Below are positions 7,875 to 15,903 of a stretch of DNA of 64,000 bases, piece by piece. Within the stretch, counting starts at the first letter, position 1. Every line of letters begins with the position of its first letter. The translations under genes were made by a program, and so were the position numbers. Source of the DNA: Synechococcus sp. RS9909 (GTDB lineage: Bacteria; Cyanobacteriota; Cyanobacteriia; PCC-6307; Cyanobiaceae); contig NZ_CP047943.1 in the NCBI RefSeq assembly GCF_014279595.1, forward strand, positions 1,178,001 through 1,242,000, read 5' to 3'. The notes under the pieces were generated by a model. It saw nothing but the letters and a program-made list of their open reading frames with translations, ran no database searches and was not told where the DNA came from.

Positions 7875-7930
7875 GACGTCGCCTGCCACCCCTGCCGCAA
7901 GGCCTTTCCCTTTTCTCCGGAGACCTTCCC

Positions 7931-8365
7931 ATGACCTCTCAAGCCACCCGGCTGCTCGACGCCCAGACGGTGCTCGTCGGCTGGATCAATCACTCGGCCA
8001 CCGACTGCTACGAACACACCCGCAGCAGCGGTGATGTGGTGAACCTCGGCACCGACCTTGAGGCCACCAGCTCCTTTGTGCTCGTGGCCTCCCACCCCGG
8101 CCACAGCGAGGCGGTGACGGTGACCCTCGAGCTGGCGCCGCTGCTGGCTGATGGCACGGCCGGCAGCTGGATCACCGCTGCGGCCGTCGCCATCCCTGCC
8201 GCTGGCGGCAAGGTGGAGGCGATCATCAGCGGCGCTGCGCTGCTGATCAACCCGGTCGACAACGAGCTGATCACGCCGCCCTGTCTGCGGCTGGCACGGG
8301 CGACGGTGTCTCCCTCCACGCCCGCAGGGATGACCGTGGCACTCACCGCCAACCAGGGGCTGTGA
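7931..8365 (+). CDS. phage virion-associated protein (144 aa)
   Basis: This beta-rich protein of small and polar residues (VTVTLELAPLLADGT, ITAAAVAIPAAGGKV) sits directly after the capsid gene. A GGAGA ribosome site precedes ATG 7931. Position and composition suit a capsid decoration or head-closure protein, but no specific family is recognised. Confidence 0.5.
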   Translation: MTSQATRLLDAQTVLVGWINHSATDCYEHTRSSGDVVNLGTDLEATSSFVLVASHPGHSEAVTVTLELAPLLADGTAGSWITAAAVAIPAAGGKVEAIISGAALLINPVDNELITPPCLRLARATVSPSTPAGMTVALTANQGL

Positions 8366-8375
8366 GGTGAGCGCC

Positions 8376-8906
8376 ATGAGCAACCCAATCGACACCCTCA
8401 CCGAGGCGGCCGGAGCCGAGGCCCTGCCGCTGGAGCTGCTGCAGCCCATCGACAGCAGCAACCCCGCCTCCACCCCCGTGCGCCTTTCGGGCCCGGAGCA
8501 ACGGCTCACCCTCAGCCCGGATCCGGGTGTGGGTGATGCGGCGCTGCTGCCCCCCAGCCAGGTGCTGATCGGCAAGGACGGAATGACCCGCTCGATCTGG
8601 CCGGTGCACCTGGCCGGCTGGCAGGCCCTGGGCTGGCAGCTGCACGCGGAGCCGCCGGCACCGGCACCCGAACCAGAACCTGAGCCAGCACTGGAGCCAG
8701 AGGCCCCCGAGCCCCCTGCAGACCCCGCCCCCGCCAGCGGAGAAGCGCTGCTGGCCACCGAGACCACCGACTTCCAGGCGATGACCAAGGCCCAGATCAT
8801 CGAGTACTGCTCGACTGTCCATGGCGTGGAGCTCGATGGCAGCCAGACCAAGGCGGAGCTGGTGGAGCAGGCCACAGCCCTGGAGCTGGGGGATGCCCTG
8901 CTCTGA
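8376..8906 (+). CDS. phage protein with Pro/Glu-rich hinge and HeH/SAP-like C-terminus
   Basis: This 176-aa protein has an N-terminal globular half, then a proline/glutamate repeat hinge (PAPEPEPEPALEPEAPEPP, about residues 92-115). A C-terminal helix-extended-helix follows (MTKAQIIEYCSTVHGVELDG, then TKAELVEQA), a DNA/RNA-binding fold also seen in phage head proteins. It follows the previous gene by 10 nt. Its role is unknown. Confidence 0.55.
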   Translation: MSNPIDTLTEAAGAEALPLELLQPIDSSNPASTPVRLSGPEQRLTLSPDPGVGDAALLPPSQVLIGKDGMTRSIWPVHLAGWQALGWQLHAEPPAPAPEPEPEPALEPEAPEPPADPAPASGEALLATETTDFQAMTKAQIIEYCSTVHGVELDGSQTKAELVEQATALELGDALL

Positions 8907-8954
8907 TCCCTACCCAGGGCCTGGCAACAGCTGAGCAGCACTGCCCTGCTGCCA

Positions 8955-9197
8955 ATGGCCACTCCTGATCCGGCGGTGCTGGCGGCCCTGGCGGAGCAAT
9001 GCCGCAGCGAGGCCCGGCCCCGGGGGCTGATCTTCCTGGGCGAGGCCCAACTGCAGGACAGCTGCAGCCCTGAACCACCTCCGGCTGGCGCCGTCTCGGC
9101 GGTGCTGGCCCTGGCTCCCCTGCTGAGTGCGGCCGCCGGCGATGGGGTGGTGGTGCTGGCGCTGGACCTGCGCCTGCTCAGCCCCCTGCCGCCCTGA
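8955..9197 (+). CDS. small phage protein (80 aa)
   Basis: It is co-directional with the virion genes. Alanine/leucine-rich segments (AVSAVLALAPLLSAAAGDG, VVVLALDLRLL) dominate the second half. It starts at ATG 8955 without a clear ribosome site. No family is recognised; it is kept because it fills the operon gap in a consistent frame. Confidence 0.4.
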   Translation: MATPDPAVLAALAEQCRSEARPRGLIFLGEAQLQDSCSPEPPPAGAVSAVLALAPLLSAAAGDGVVVLALDLRLLSPLPP

Positions 9198-9239
9198 CCC
9201 CCGCCCCCATCTCGCCAACCCCTTTCTCCACGGATCGCT

Positions 9240-9914
9240 ATGGCCACCACCACTGCCCCAACCGCAGGCCGCGCCCTGCCCCAGCCCACCGACCTGCTGC
9301 TGGTGCAGCGCGGTGACACCCCCTACAAGGCCCCCGCCGAGGCGTTGAAGGCCTACATGCTCTCTCCCGCCACCGCCGCAGCGATCGGGGCGATCAAACC
9401 GGGCACCAACCTCTCGGTGGATGCCGATGGCACGTTGCATGCCGCCATCTCCGGTGCCCTCACCTACCGCGGTGCGATCGACCCCACCAGCGCCGAGGCT
9501 CCTGCAGGGGCTGCGGTGGGGGATGTGTATCTGGCCAGCGCGGCCGGCGTCGCCCTGGCGAGCTGGAGCGGCATCGCCGGAGCAGAGATCGCCCAGGGGG
9601 ATCTGCTGCTGTTTGACGGCAGCAACTGGAGCACCAATGCCGCCCTGGGGCCCGATGGCGCCGGTGTGGTGCAGGTGCGGGTGAATGCGCCGCTGAGCGT
9701 GGATGCCAGTGATCCCGCCCAACCCCTGCTCGCCGTGGCCCTGGCCACGAGCGAGACCAGCGGCGTGGTGCAACTGGCCGATGCGGCAGCCCTGGCGGCC
9801 GGCACAGCGGAGCGGGTGGTGGATGCAGCCCAACTGCAGGCCGCCATGGCCAGCGCCCAGCCTGCGGGCAACTACATGCCGCTGGACATCAGCACCCTCC
9901 CCGCCCTGCCCTGA
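9240..9914 (+). CDS. phage tail-fibre-like protein (224 aa)
   Basis: It starts MATTTAPTAGRALPQPTDLLLVQRGDTPYKAPAEALKAY in type, the attachment motif that opens many cyanophage/prophage tail proteins. Beta-rich repeats follow (LTYRGAIDP, GDVYLASAAGVALASWSG, APLSVDASDPAQPLLAVAL), as in trimeric tail fibres. The next gene opens with a similar PTDLLAITRPSGAG segment. Confidence 0.6.
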   Translation: MATTTAPTAGRALPQPTDLLLVQRGDTPYKAPAEALKAYMLSPATAAAIGAIKPGTNLSVDADGTLHAAISGALTYRGAIDPTSAEAPAGAAVGDVYLASAAGVALASWSGIAGAEIAQGDLLLFDGSNWSTNAALGPDGAGVVQVRVNAPLSVDASDPAQPLLAVALATSETSGVVQLADAAALAAGTAERVVDAAQLQAAMASAQPAGNYMPLDISTLPALP

Positions 9915-9920
9915 GGTTTG

Positions 9921-10445
9921 ATGGCGCTGCAACCCACTGACCTGCTGGCGATCACCCGCCCCAGCGGCGCCGGGGCCGGCAGCTACCAGCTGCCCGCTGC
10001 GGCATTGGCGGAGCTGGTGGCCCAGCTGTTGCCGCCCCAGCTGCTGCTGGAAACCGCCGTGCGCAGCGGCAACACCACACTGGCCCTCGCCGATGCGGGC
10101 CGGGTGGTGCCGGTGGCCACCAGCAGCAGCGGCGTCACGGTGACGGTGCCGGCCGAGGCGAGCGTGGCCTTTGCCATCGGCACGGTGGTGAACGTGTACA
10201 ACGCCGGCAGCGCGGCGATCACGGTGGCCGGCGCCAGTGGCGTGACGGTGCGCAATGGCGGCCTGGTGGCGCCCTTGCAGGAGGTGTCTCTGCGCAAGCG
10301 GGCCGCCAATGAATGGGTGCTGGCCGGGACGGTGACTGCCAGCAAAGATGACGCCCCTGCTGCTGTTCAAGCAGCCATCCTCAACGTAGCTGGACTGGGG
10401 TCAAGTTCTGTTGGTGGTGGATTGATCCAGACCACCTCTGGTTGA
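9921..10445 (+). CDS. phage tail protein, 3' end replaced by IS sequence
   Basis: ATG 9921 follows GAGG. The protein opens MALQPTDLLAITRPSG, like the gene before it, and continues with beta-rich fibre-type sequence to about 10328. From there the frame reads into the left end of the IS element (GTVTASKDD onward), so the annotated C-terminus is IS-derived. Removing the IS plus one GG copy gives an end ...VLAGSTT followed by TGA that overlaps the ATG of the next tail gene at 12033. This is a good sign that 10328 is the junction. Confidence 0.6.
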   Translation: MALQPTDLLAITRPSGAGAGSYQLPAAALAELVAQLLPPQLLLETAVRSGNTTLALADAGRVVPVATSSSGVTVTVPAEASVAFAIGTVVNVYNAGSAAITVAGASGVTVRNGGLVAPLQEVSLRKRAANEWVLAGTVTASKDDAPAAVQAAILNVAGLGSSSVGGGLIQTTSG

Positions 10446-11452
10446 CGCCAGCAGCGTGTGGATCGTGACCACCGGCGTGGGTGTCGCTTGCGCGCTTGCT
10501 CGTACACGACAGCGCGATGTCGACAGATCTCGATGGCCTGACCGCTATGGCGTTGATGGGGCGTCACGAACTTGATGCCGCTGTGGCGGTGCCGATGGTT
10601 GTACCAGTCGACAAACGACGCGACCCACTGGCAGGCCTCGTCCTTGCTGGCAAATGGCCGTCTCGGGTAATCAGGCCGGTACTTCGCTGTGCGGAACAGC
10701 GATTCGGAGTAGGGGTTGTCATTGCTGACGCGCGGCCGTGAGAACGACCTGAGCACACCCAGTTCTTCCAGCCGGCTTTCCAGCGTCGACGCACGCATGG
10801 CATTGCCGTTGTCAGCGTGGAGGATCAGCGGTTGGCGGCGCCTCTTGCTGATCTTCTCTCTCAAGCAGGCTCTGCTCACCAGATCCGCTGCAATGGCTGG
10901 ATCCTCGCGCTCGGCGACATCCCAGGCCACAACCTTGCGGCTCCAGACGTCAATCACCAGGTAGAGGTACAGCCAGATCCCGCGCACGGTGGTGGGCAGG
11001 TAGGTGATGTCCCAGCTCCAAACCTCATTTGGACCAGCGGCCCTCAGCCGTGGCACGGGTCTTGGTTCTTGTGGTGGCCGTGCACGACCCCGCCGGTGAA
11101 CCTGACCGTGAGCGTGCAGCACCCGGTAAAAGCTGCGTTCCGAACCGATATAAAGCCCGCGATCGGCCAGGACCGGCACGATCTGGCCTGGCGGCAGCGC
11201 TGCAAATTCAGGTTCGTTGCAGGTGAGCAGGATCCGTTGGCGTTCCTCCTCACTGAGGCGGTGAGCGACGTGGCGGTGGCTCCCCTTGCGCCGGTCGACG
11301 CCATCACCGTCACCAGCAAACTGACGGCGCCAGCGCTGCAGCGTGGTGAGCCCCACGCCGAGCAGCAAGGCCAGCTCACGGGCTCGGGCACCATTGGCCA
11401 TGCCCTCATCAAGAATATCCAGGGCCTTCCGGCGATCGTCGGGTGACGTCAA
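10367..11452 (-). CDS. IS3-family transposase OrfB (DDE integrase core)
   Basis: This 361-aa protein has an N-terminal helix-turn-helix-like segment and an rve catalytic core. The DDE residues lie in WSWDITYLP, ILHADNGNAM and NPYSESLFRTAKYRP. TTG 11452 overlaps the orfA stop (TTGA). The -1 frame from the orfA slippery site at 11485-11491 also runs straight into it, so an OrfAB fusion is the likely transposase. Confidence 0.9.
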   Translation of the reverse strand: MTSPDDRRKALDILDEGMANGARARELALLLGVGLTTLQRWRRQFAGDGDGVDRRKGSHRHVAHRLSEEERQRILLTCNEPEFAALPPGQIVPVLADRGLYIGSERSFYRVLHAHGQVHRRGRARPPQEPRPVPRLRAAGPNEVWSWDITYLPTTVRGIWLYLYLVIDVWSRKVVAWDVAEREDPAIAADLVSRACLREKISKRRRQPLILHADNGNAMRASTLESRLEELGVLRSFSRPRVSNDNPYSESLFRTAKYRPDYPRRPFASKDEACQWVASFVDWYNHRHRHSGIKFVTPHQRHSGQAIEICRHRAVVYEQARKRHPRRWSRSTRCWRQPEVVWINPPPTELDPSPATLRMAA

Positions 11453-11955
11453 TCGTCCCCGTCCTCTCCCCAGAAGGCCTGAATCTTTTTTGAGGCGATC
11501 AGCAGTGCAGCCGCCTCCGCCAGGGCTTTCTCCTTGCGGCGCAGCTCCTGCTTGAGCCGCTTGATTTCCTTTTGATCCTGGGCGCGGAGCCGTTCAAGCT
11601 CCTTCTGCTCTTTCAAGGTGAGCACTGGTTTTTCGTTGGCATCCTGCGATGCCTGACGCCAGCGCTCTACCTGCTCCGGGAACAAGCCCCGCTCGCGGCA
11701 GTAGGCACTGAGCTCGGTGGCGTTGAGCCCAGCGGTCTCGAGCACCACCGTGAACTTATCGGTGGCGCCCCAGCCCTCAGGATCCTTCTCGGATGCCGGC
11801 ACCACCTCTCCCTGCAACCGCCAGGCCTTCCTCCAGTTGTAGAGGGTGACCACGTGAATGCCCAGCTCTGCTGAGATCTGGGCCACGCTCTGCCGCATCG
11901 GCGGACTCATCCGCCTTCTCACATCAGCCTTGACGGCCTCGCTGTAGCGACGCAT
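11449..11955 (-). CDS. IS3-family transposase OrfA
   Basis: This 168-aa protein has an N-terminal helix-turn-helix (SVAQISAELGIHVVTLYNWRKAW), a middle domain and a long coiled coil (LTLKEQKELERLRAQDQKEI...). Near its 3' end the codons TCA AAA AAG contain the in-phase A_AAA_AAG heptamer, with a possible 7-bp stem downstream (GGCCTTC/GAAGGCC). This is the usual IS3-family frameshift device. Confidence 0.9.
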   Translation of the reverse strand: MRRYSEAVKADVRRRMSPPMRQSVAQISAELGIHVVTLYNWRKAWRLQGEVVPASEKDPEGWGATDKFTVVLETAGLNATELSAYCRERGLFPEQVERWRQASQDANEKPVLTLKEQKELERLRAQDQKEIKRLKQELRRKEKALAEAAALLIASKKIQAFWGEDGDD

Positions 11956-12032
11956 TGCTCTGCTCCATCAAGCCCCCTTGGTGATCGAAATGGAGAGGCG
12001 TCAACTTTCCTGGCAGAGGGGGGGAGCACCAC

Positions 12033-12287
12033 ATGAACCTGCGCCGCCGCGCACACCTGAGCAGCCGCCATGGCTTTCGGCCAATCCAGGCCACAGGCGG
12101 CGTGGTGAGCGAGATCACCGTGGCCGGGGTGCGCTACCGCCTGCACAGCTTCCTGGCGGTGGGCAGCCACAGCTTTGTGGTGCTCGACCCCGGCAGCGAT
12201 GGCCTGATCGACTACCTCGTGGTGGGCGGTGGCGGGGGAGGCTCCACCGGTGGTGGCGGCGCCGGTGGGGTGCTCACCAAGAGATAA
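12033..12287 (+). CDS. phage tail protein fragment (3' truncated)
   Basis: It starts at ATG 12033 after GGGAG. It begins MNLRRRAHLSSRHGFRPI and ends in a glycine-rich stretch typical of the middle of cyanophage tail proteins (IDYLVVGGGGGGSTGGGGAGG), then stops at once with VLTKR. Beyond 12290 base composition drops sharply into AT-rich DNA. The 3' part was therefore probably lost when that segment inserted. Confidence 0.6.
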   Translation: MNLRRRAHLSSRHGFRPIQATGGVVSEITVAGVRYRLHSFLAVGSHSFVVLDPGSDGLIDYLVVGGGGGGSTGGGGAGGVLTKR

Positions 12288-12338
12288 TAAATTATCCTCT
12301 ATCACACTAAGTTGGAATCGCTAGACTGGATAGATCCG

Positions 12339-13070
12339 TCAGTCACCTTCTTTCCTCTGCACCTCCTGAGGGAGTGAAATCCATTTCCATAGCCAGTTAG
12401 CCAAGTCGGTAGCAACAAATACGGTCATTGATTTTGTGCTAAGTCGTCCGACTCCCTCGTCACGCAAGAGTCCGCGTGATACAAGTTCAGAGCATGCCAA
12501 CTCTAAAACATGACTTTCATAAGAGGAGAAAAGATCCCTCAGATTGATGCTATTGGAGGCTGACCCTGCATGAGTTGCTTTCTCTAAAGTAACAATCCGA
12601 TGTCCTTCGTAAGGGCCAGTTGCCATAGGAGCATTGACTGCCTCGCGCAGAACAGCTACGTGCATCTCTTCTAGAGATGCAAGAAGACGAGCCGCACTTT
12701 CTGCCTCATCCCAAGAAAAGGCTAGAGTTGCCTGACGACCAACTACCTGGACCAGGCGTTGTCGTTTTTGTACGGAGCGAGTATGAATTGCTTGATCTAT
12801 CGTAGACAAGATAAAGTCTGAAAACCCTTCACTGCCCAGGTCTGCTGCAACCTCTTCAATGGCACTCATGCGTGACTGCAACATCTGAACATAGCTTTCA
12901 AGGCGCTGCATCTGGATCTTTGAGGCGCCACCAGCCAACAATGTATCGAGGCTTCCACCTATCCCAGGAATAGCCTGAATACCTGCTCGTATCGCATAAG
13001 CGTCGGAATATCGCGTGCGAATCTCTTGAATCTGGCCGCCAACTGAATCAGGCGTCATCTTGCCATTCAA
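12339..13070 (-). CDS. uncharacterised 243-aa protein on a low-G+C segment
   Basis: The N-terminal part has RYSDAYAIRAGIQAIPGIGGSLDTLLAGG, a glycine-rich helical hairpin seen at the start of several hypothetical proteins in mobile regions. Long helices follow, then a C-terminal winged-helix-like part (HVLELACSELVSRGLLRDEGVGRLS). I do not know the family. Codon use and base composition differ from the high-G+C neighbours, pointing to transfer. An abortive-infection-type role is possible but unsupported. Confidence 0.6.
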   Translation of the reverse strand: MNGKMTPDSVGGQIQEIRTRYSDAYAIRAGIQAIPGIGGSLDTLLAGGASKIQMQRLESYVQMLQSRMSAIEEVAADLGSEGFSDFILSTIDQAIHTRSVQKRQRLVQVVGRQATLAFSWDEAESAARLLASLEEMHVAVLREAVNAPMATGPYEGHRIVTLEKATHAGSASNSINLRDLFSSYESHVLELACSELVSRGLLRDEGVGRLSTKSMTVFVATDLANWLWKWISLPQEVQRKEGD

Positions 13071-13316
13071 ATCAACTCCGGCTTGATAGTACTATTCGCG
13101 GCCTCAAAAGCTGCTTTATGCTGACTTTTGGGCAGCTGGACGTGATGGAAGGCCTGGATCCGCGGCAATCCCCTCGCAAAGTTGTCGGTGTTGATATTGA
13201 TATCCGCCCCCACAACCGCAAAGCCCTCGACGAGCATCCCCTGCGCTTCAAGATGGAGCTGATTGAAGGATCCTCGACGGTGACTTTCAGGAAAGGTGTC
13301 ACTCCTGGGCTGCCTT

Positions 13317-14438
13317 TCAGGCCGCCTGCATCAACGGTAGCTGCCCTGGTTCATTGAGTTCATCTGGCGGCTGATTGATCCAGACCACCTCCGGTTGACG
13401 CCAACACCTGGTTGATCGTGACCAACGCCTTGGATTGAGCTGTCGGGCTCGCTCGTAGACGACAGCGCGATGGCGGCTGATCTCCACAGCCCGGCCATTG
13501 TGACGTTGCTGGGGCGTCACGAATTTGATCCCGCTGTGGCGGTGTTGGTGGTTGTACCAATCGACGAACGCGGCCACCCACTGACAAGCCTGCTCTTTGG
13601 AGGCAAATGGCTTGCGGGGGTAATCAGGCCGGTACTTCACTGTCCTGAACAGGGATTCTGAGTACGGGTTGTCGTTGGACACCCGTGGCCGTGAGAACGA
13701 CCTGAGTACGCCCAGTTCCTCCAACCGGCTTTCCAGCGTGGCTGCACGCATGGCGTTGCCGTTGTCGGCATGGAGAACCAGAGGTTGTTTCCTGCCTTTG
13801 CTGATCCGTTCTCTCAGGCAAGCCCTACTCACCAGATCCGCTGCAATCGCTGGATCTTCCCGTTCGGCGACATCCCAGGCCACAACCTTGCGGCTCCAGA
13901 CGTCGATTACCAGGTAGAGGTAAAGCCAGATCCCGCGCACGGTGGTGGGCAGGTAGGTGATGTCCCAACTCCACACCTGGTTTGCGCCTGAGGCCCTGAG
14001 CCGTGGAATGGGGCGCGGTTCCTGTGGTGGCCGTGCACGACCGCGCCTGTGCACCTGTCCGTGGGCGTGGAGCACCCGGTAAAAGCTGCTCTCCGAGCCG
14101 ATGTACAGCCCCTGATCTGCCAGTGCTGGCACGATCTGACCTGGTGGCAATGCGGCGTACTGGGGCTGGTTGCAGGTGAGCAGGATGCGCTGGCGCTCCT
14201 CTTCACTCAGTCTGTGGGAGACCAGGCGTGGGCTGCCTTTACGACGATCGTGACCACCGTCATCACCCGTCAAGGCCTTGCGCCAACGCTTGAGGGTGCG
14301 CAGAGAGATCCCGATCTCGCTGCAGGCACGCACCAAACCCGCGCCAGCGGCATGTGCCTCGCTGATCAGCTCGATGGCCTTCTTCCTGTGAGCGGCGCTG
14401 GTCAGCCTTCCGCGTCCTCCGAACAGAAGGCTTCCCAC
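13317..14438 (-). CDS. IS3-family transposase OrfB, copy 2
   Basis: The DDE integrase core has WSWDITYLP, VLHADNGNAM and NPYSESLFRTVKYRP intact and is highly similar to the other OrfB. The equivalent of the TTG start in copy 1 is CTG here (about 14405). The frame continues upstream to 14438 inside orfA, consistent with expression by -1 frameshifting at 14438-14444. Confidence 0.88.
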   Translation of the reverse strand: MGSLLFGGRGRLTSAAHRKKAIELISEAHAAGAGLVRACSEIGISLRTLKRWRKALTGDDGGHDRRKGSPRLVSHRLSEEERQRILLTCNQPQYAALPPGQIVPALADQGLYIGSESSFYRVLHAHGQVHRRGRARPPQEPRPIPRLRASGANQVWSWDITYLPTTVRGIWLYLYLVIDVWSRKVVAWDVAEREDPAIAADLVSRACLRERISKGRKQPLVLHADNGNAMRAATLESRLEELGVLRSFSRPRVSNDNPYSESLFRTVKYRPDYPRKPFASKEQACQWVAAFVDWYNHQHRHSGIKFVTPQQRHNGRAVEISRHRAVVYERARQLNPRRWSRSTRCWRQPEVVWINQPPDELNEPGQLPLMQAA

Positions 14439-14908
14439 TTTTTTCGCAGCACCAGCAGGGCCGCCATCTCCGCCATGGCCTTCTCTTTGCGCTGCAGCTC
14501 CTTCTTGAGGGCTTTGATCTCCCGTTGGTCCTGGGCGCGGAGCTTTTCCAGCTCCTTCTGCTCTTTCAAGGTCAGCACTGGCTTTTCATTGGCATCCTGG
14601 GCCGCCTGCCGCCAACGCTCCACCTGCTCAGGAAACAGGCCTCGCTCTCGGCAGTAGGCACTGAGTTCGGTGGCGTTCAAGCCAGCCGTCTCCATCACCA
14701 CCGTGAACTTATCGGCAGCGCTCCAGCCCTCTGGTTCCTTCTCGGATGCCGGCACCACCTCTCCCTGCAACCGCCATGCCTTCCTCCAGTTGTAAAGGGT
14801 CACCACGTGAATGCCCAGCTCCTCGGAGATCTGGGCCACGCTTTGCCGCTGCGGTGGGCTCATTCGCCTCCTCACGTCAGCCTTTACAGCCTCGCTGTAA
14901 CGACGCAT
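14402..14908 (-). CDS. IS3-family transposase OrfA, copy 2
   Basis: This 168-aa protein matches the other OrfA closely, with helix-turn-helix and coiled coil intact. The codons CGA AAA AAG carry an in-phase A_AAA_AAG. A 7-bp stem (AGCCTTC/GAAGGCT) begins 5 nt downstream. Confidence 0.9.
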   Translation of the reverse strand: MRRYSEAVKADVRRRMSPPQRQSVAQISEELGIHVVTLYNWRKAWRLQGEVVPASEKEPEGWSAADKFTVVMETAGLNATELSAYCRERGLFPEQVERWRQAAQDANEKPVLTLKEQKELEKLRAQDQREIKALKKELQRKEKAMAEMAALLVLRKKWEAFCSEDAEG

Positions 14909-15386
14909 TGGTCATGTCCTCAAGCCCCCGGGTGTACTGATCACAGGGGTGACAACTTTCCTGAAACCGGGGGCGATCGACCCCGAGATCATCCAACAGG
15001 TGCGAAGCCATGCCGATGGCGTCGATCGGGTGCTGGTGTCCTTGGATTCCAACCACACGCATGAGCACGTGCTCGCTGAACTGAATGCGTACGCCGATCT
15101 GGTGTCCGTTGGCAGCTACTGCATCGTGTTTGACACCGTGGTGGAAGACCTACCTGCCGGCTCCTTCCCCGATCGCCCCTGGGACGTCGGCAACAACCCC
15201 AAAACAGCCGTTCATGAATGGCTGAAGACCCATCTCGAGTTTGTGATCGACAAGGACATCGACAACAAGCTGTTGATTAGCGTAGCGCCGGATGGGTATT
15301 TGAAGAGGGTTGGGTAGTGCGAACAAGCTGGTCTGGAGAATTGCCTATATGATTTAGAATATAAAATCACATTCGCCCCAACGTAC

Positions 15387-15584
15387 ATGAGCGTACAATC
15401 TATGATCCTTGCCCAGCTCGGTCAAATGGGCATTCAGATCGAGCGCGTTTCCAGTGAAGCAATGAACGGAATAGCGAAAGATATCGCAGAGATGACCGAT
15501 AGCGGCCTCGACTTTGACGACAAAGATCAGATAAAGGAACTAGAGAAAGTAATTCTGTGGCACATGCATAAGCATCCCGTTTGA
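15387..15584 (+). CDS. small uncharacterised protein (65 aa)
   Basis: It is helical and acidic (MNGIAKDIAEMTDSGLDFDDKDQIKELEK in type). It lies in low-G+C DNA, with a TATGAT-like element about 43 nt upstream. No ribosome site or family is recognised. It probably travelled with the ParA-like gene. Confidence 0.45.
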   Translation: MSVQSMILAQLGQMGIQIERVSSEAMNGIAKDIAEMTDSGLDFDDKDQIKELEKVILWHMHKHPV

Positions 15585-15727
15585 CGCGCTCTTCCGGGGA
15601 TCTGCAGTCAAAGGATCTGTAGCTTTTTCGAAACTGAGACCGTGGCGAATATTCCCCTGGATGTACTCTTAGCCTTATTCTGGGTCACCGTGCATTGCTA
15701 AGGACAAGTCACTTTTTTCGGTAGATT

Positions 15728-15898
15728 ATGCCCAACGCCAAGATCAGCGGCGGGGGTGGCTCAACAAGGCGCGCTTCATCTGTGCAATCCCGTCCGCTGA
15801 ATCTTGATGTTATACATTATTGGTATAGCGTTGCTGCTGAATTATCAAAGAACCCGCAGACAATTGCAGCGTTACTTATGCACTGCTTGATCATCTAG
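15728..15898 (+). CDS. possible 56-aa small protein
   Basis: The frame ATG 15728 to TAG 15898 reads MPNAKISGGGGSTRRAS, then a balanced hydrophobic/polar stretch (NLDVIHYWYSVAAELSKNP). It fills most of a 319-bp gap and converges with the ParA-like gene, stop to stop. Evidence is limited to reading like protein. Confidence 0.3.
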   Translation: MPNAKISGGGGSTRRASSVQSRPLNLDVIHYWYSVAAELSKNPQTIAALLMHCLII

Positions 15899-15903
15899 GG
15901 TTC

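Larger units (their letters stand above)
10329..12022 (-). mobile_element. IS3-family insertion sequence, copy 1
   Basis: The element is about 1.69 kb with overlapping orfA and orfB on the minus strand. Terminal inverted repeats of 22 bp lie at 10337-10358 and 11994-12015 (19/22 match). The 9 bp just outside the left repeat (ACGGTGACT, first base 10329) also occur at the left end of copy 2, and a G run ends both right sides. I therefore place the ends outside the repeats. The direct repeat would then be GG (10327-10328 and 12023-12024). Exact ends are uncertain by a few bases. Confidence 0.75.
13277..14973 (-). mobile_element. IS3-family insertion sequence, copy 2
   Basis: This is the same family and orientation as the copy at 10329, clearly related but not identical. 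Terminal repeats lie at 13285-13306 and 14945-14966 (20/22 match). Removal of 13277-14975 restores the interrupted gene, implying a 2-bp CG direct repeat (13275-13276 and 14974-14975). Confidence 0.8.
13118..15317 (+). pseudogene. CmcI-like cephalosporin hydroxylase/rhamnosyl O-methyltransferase, IS-interrupted
   Basis: The left part (13118-13276) encodes VVGVDIDIRPHNRKALDEHP and ends IEGSS. The right part (14976-15317) resumes with IDPEIIQQV, then VLVSLDSNHTHEHVLAEL and YCIVFDTVVEDLP. These are the SAM-binding and metal-site motifs of the CmcI family. Joining 13276 to 14976 restores the frame exactly (GSS-IDPE). The N-terminal 80 or so residues are missing: upstream sequence is frame-shifted and then replaced by the low-G+C segment. 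Such enzymes often sit in surface-polysaccharide clusters. Confidence 0.8.
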
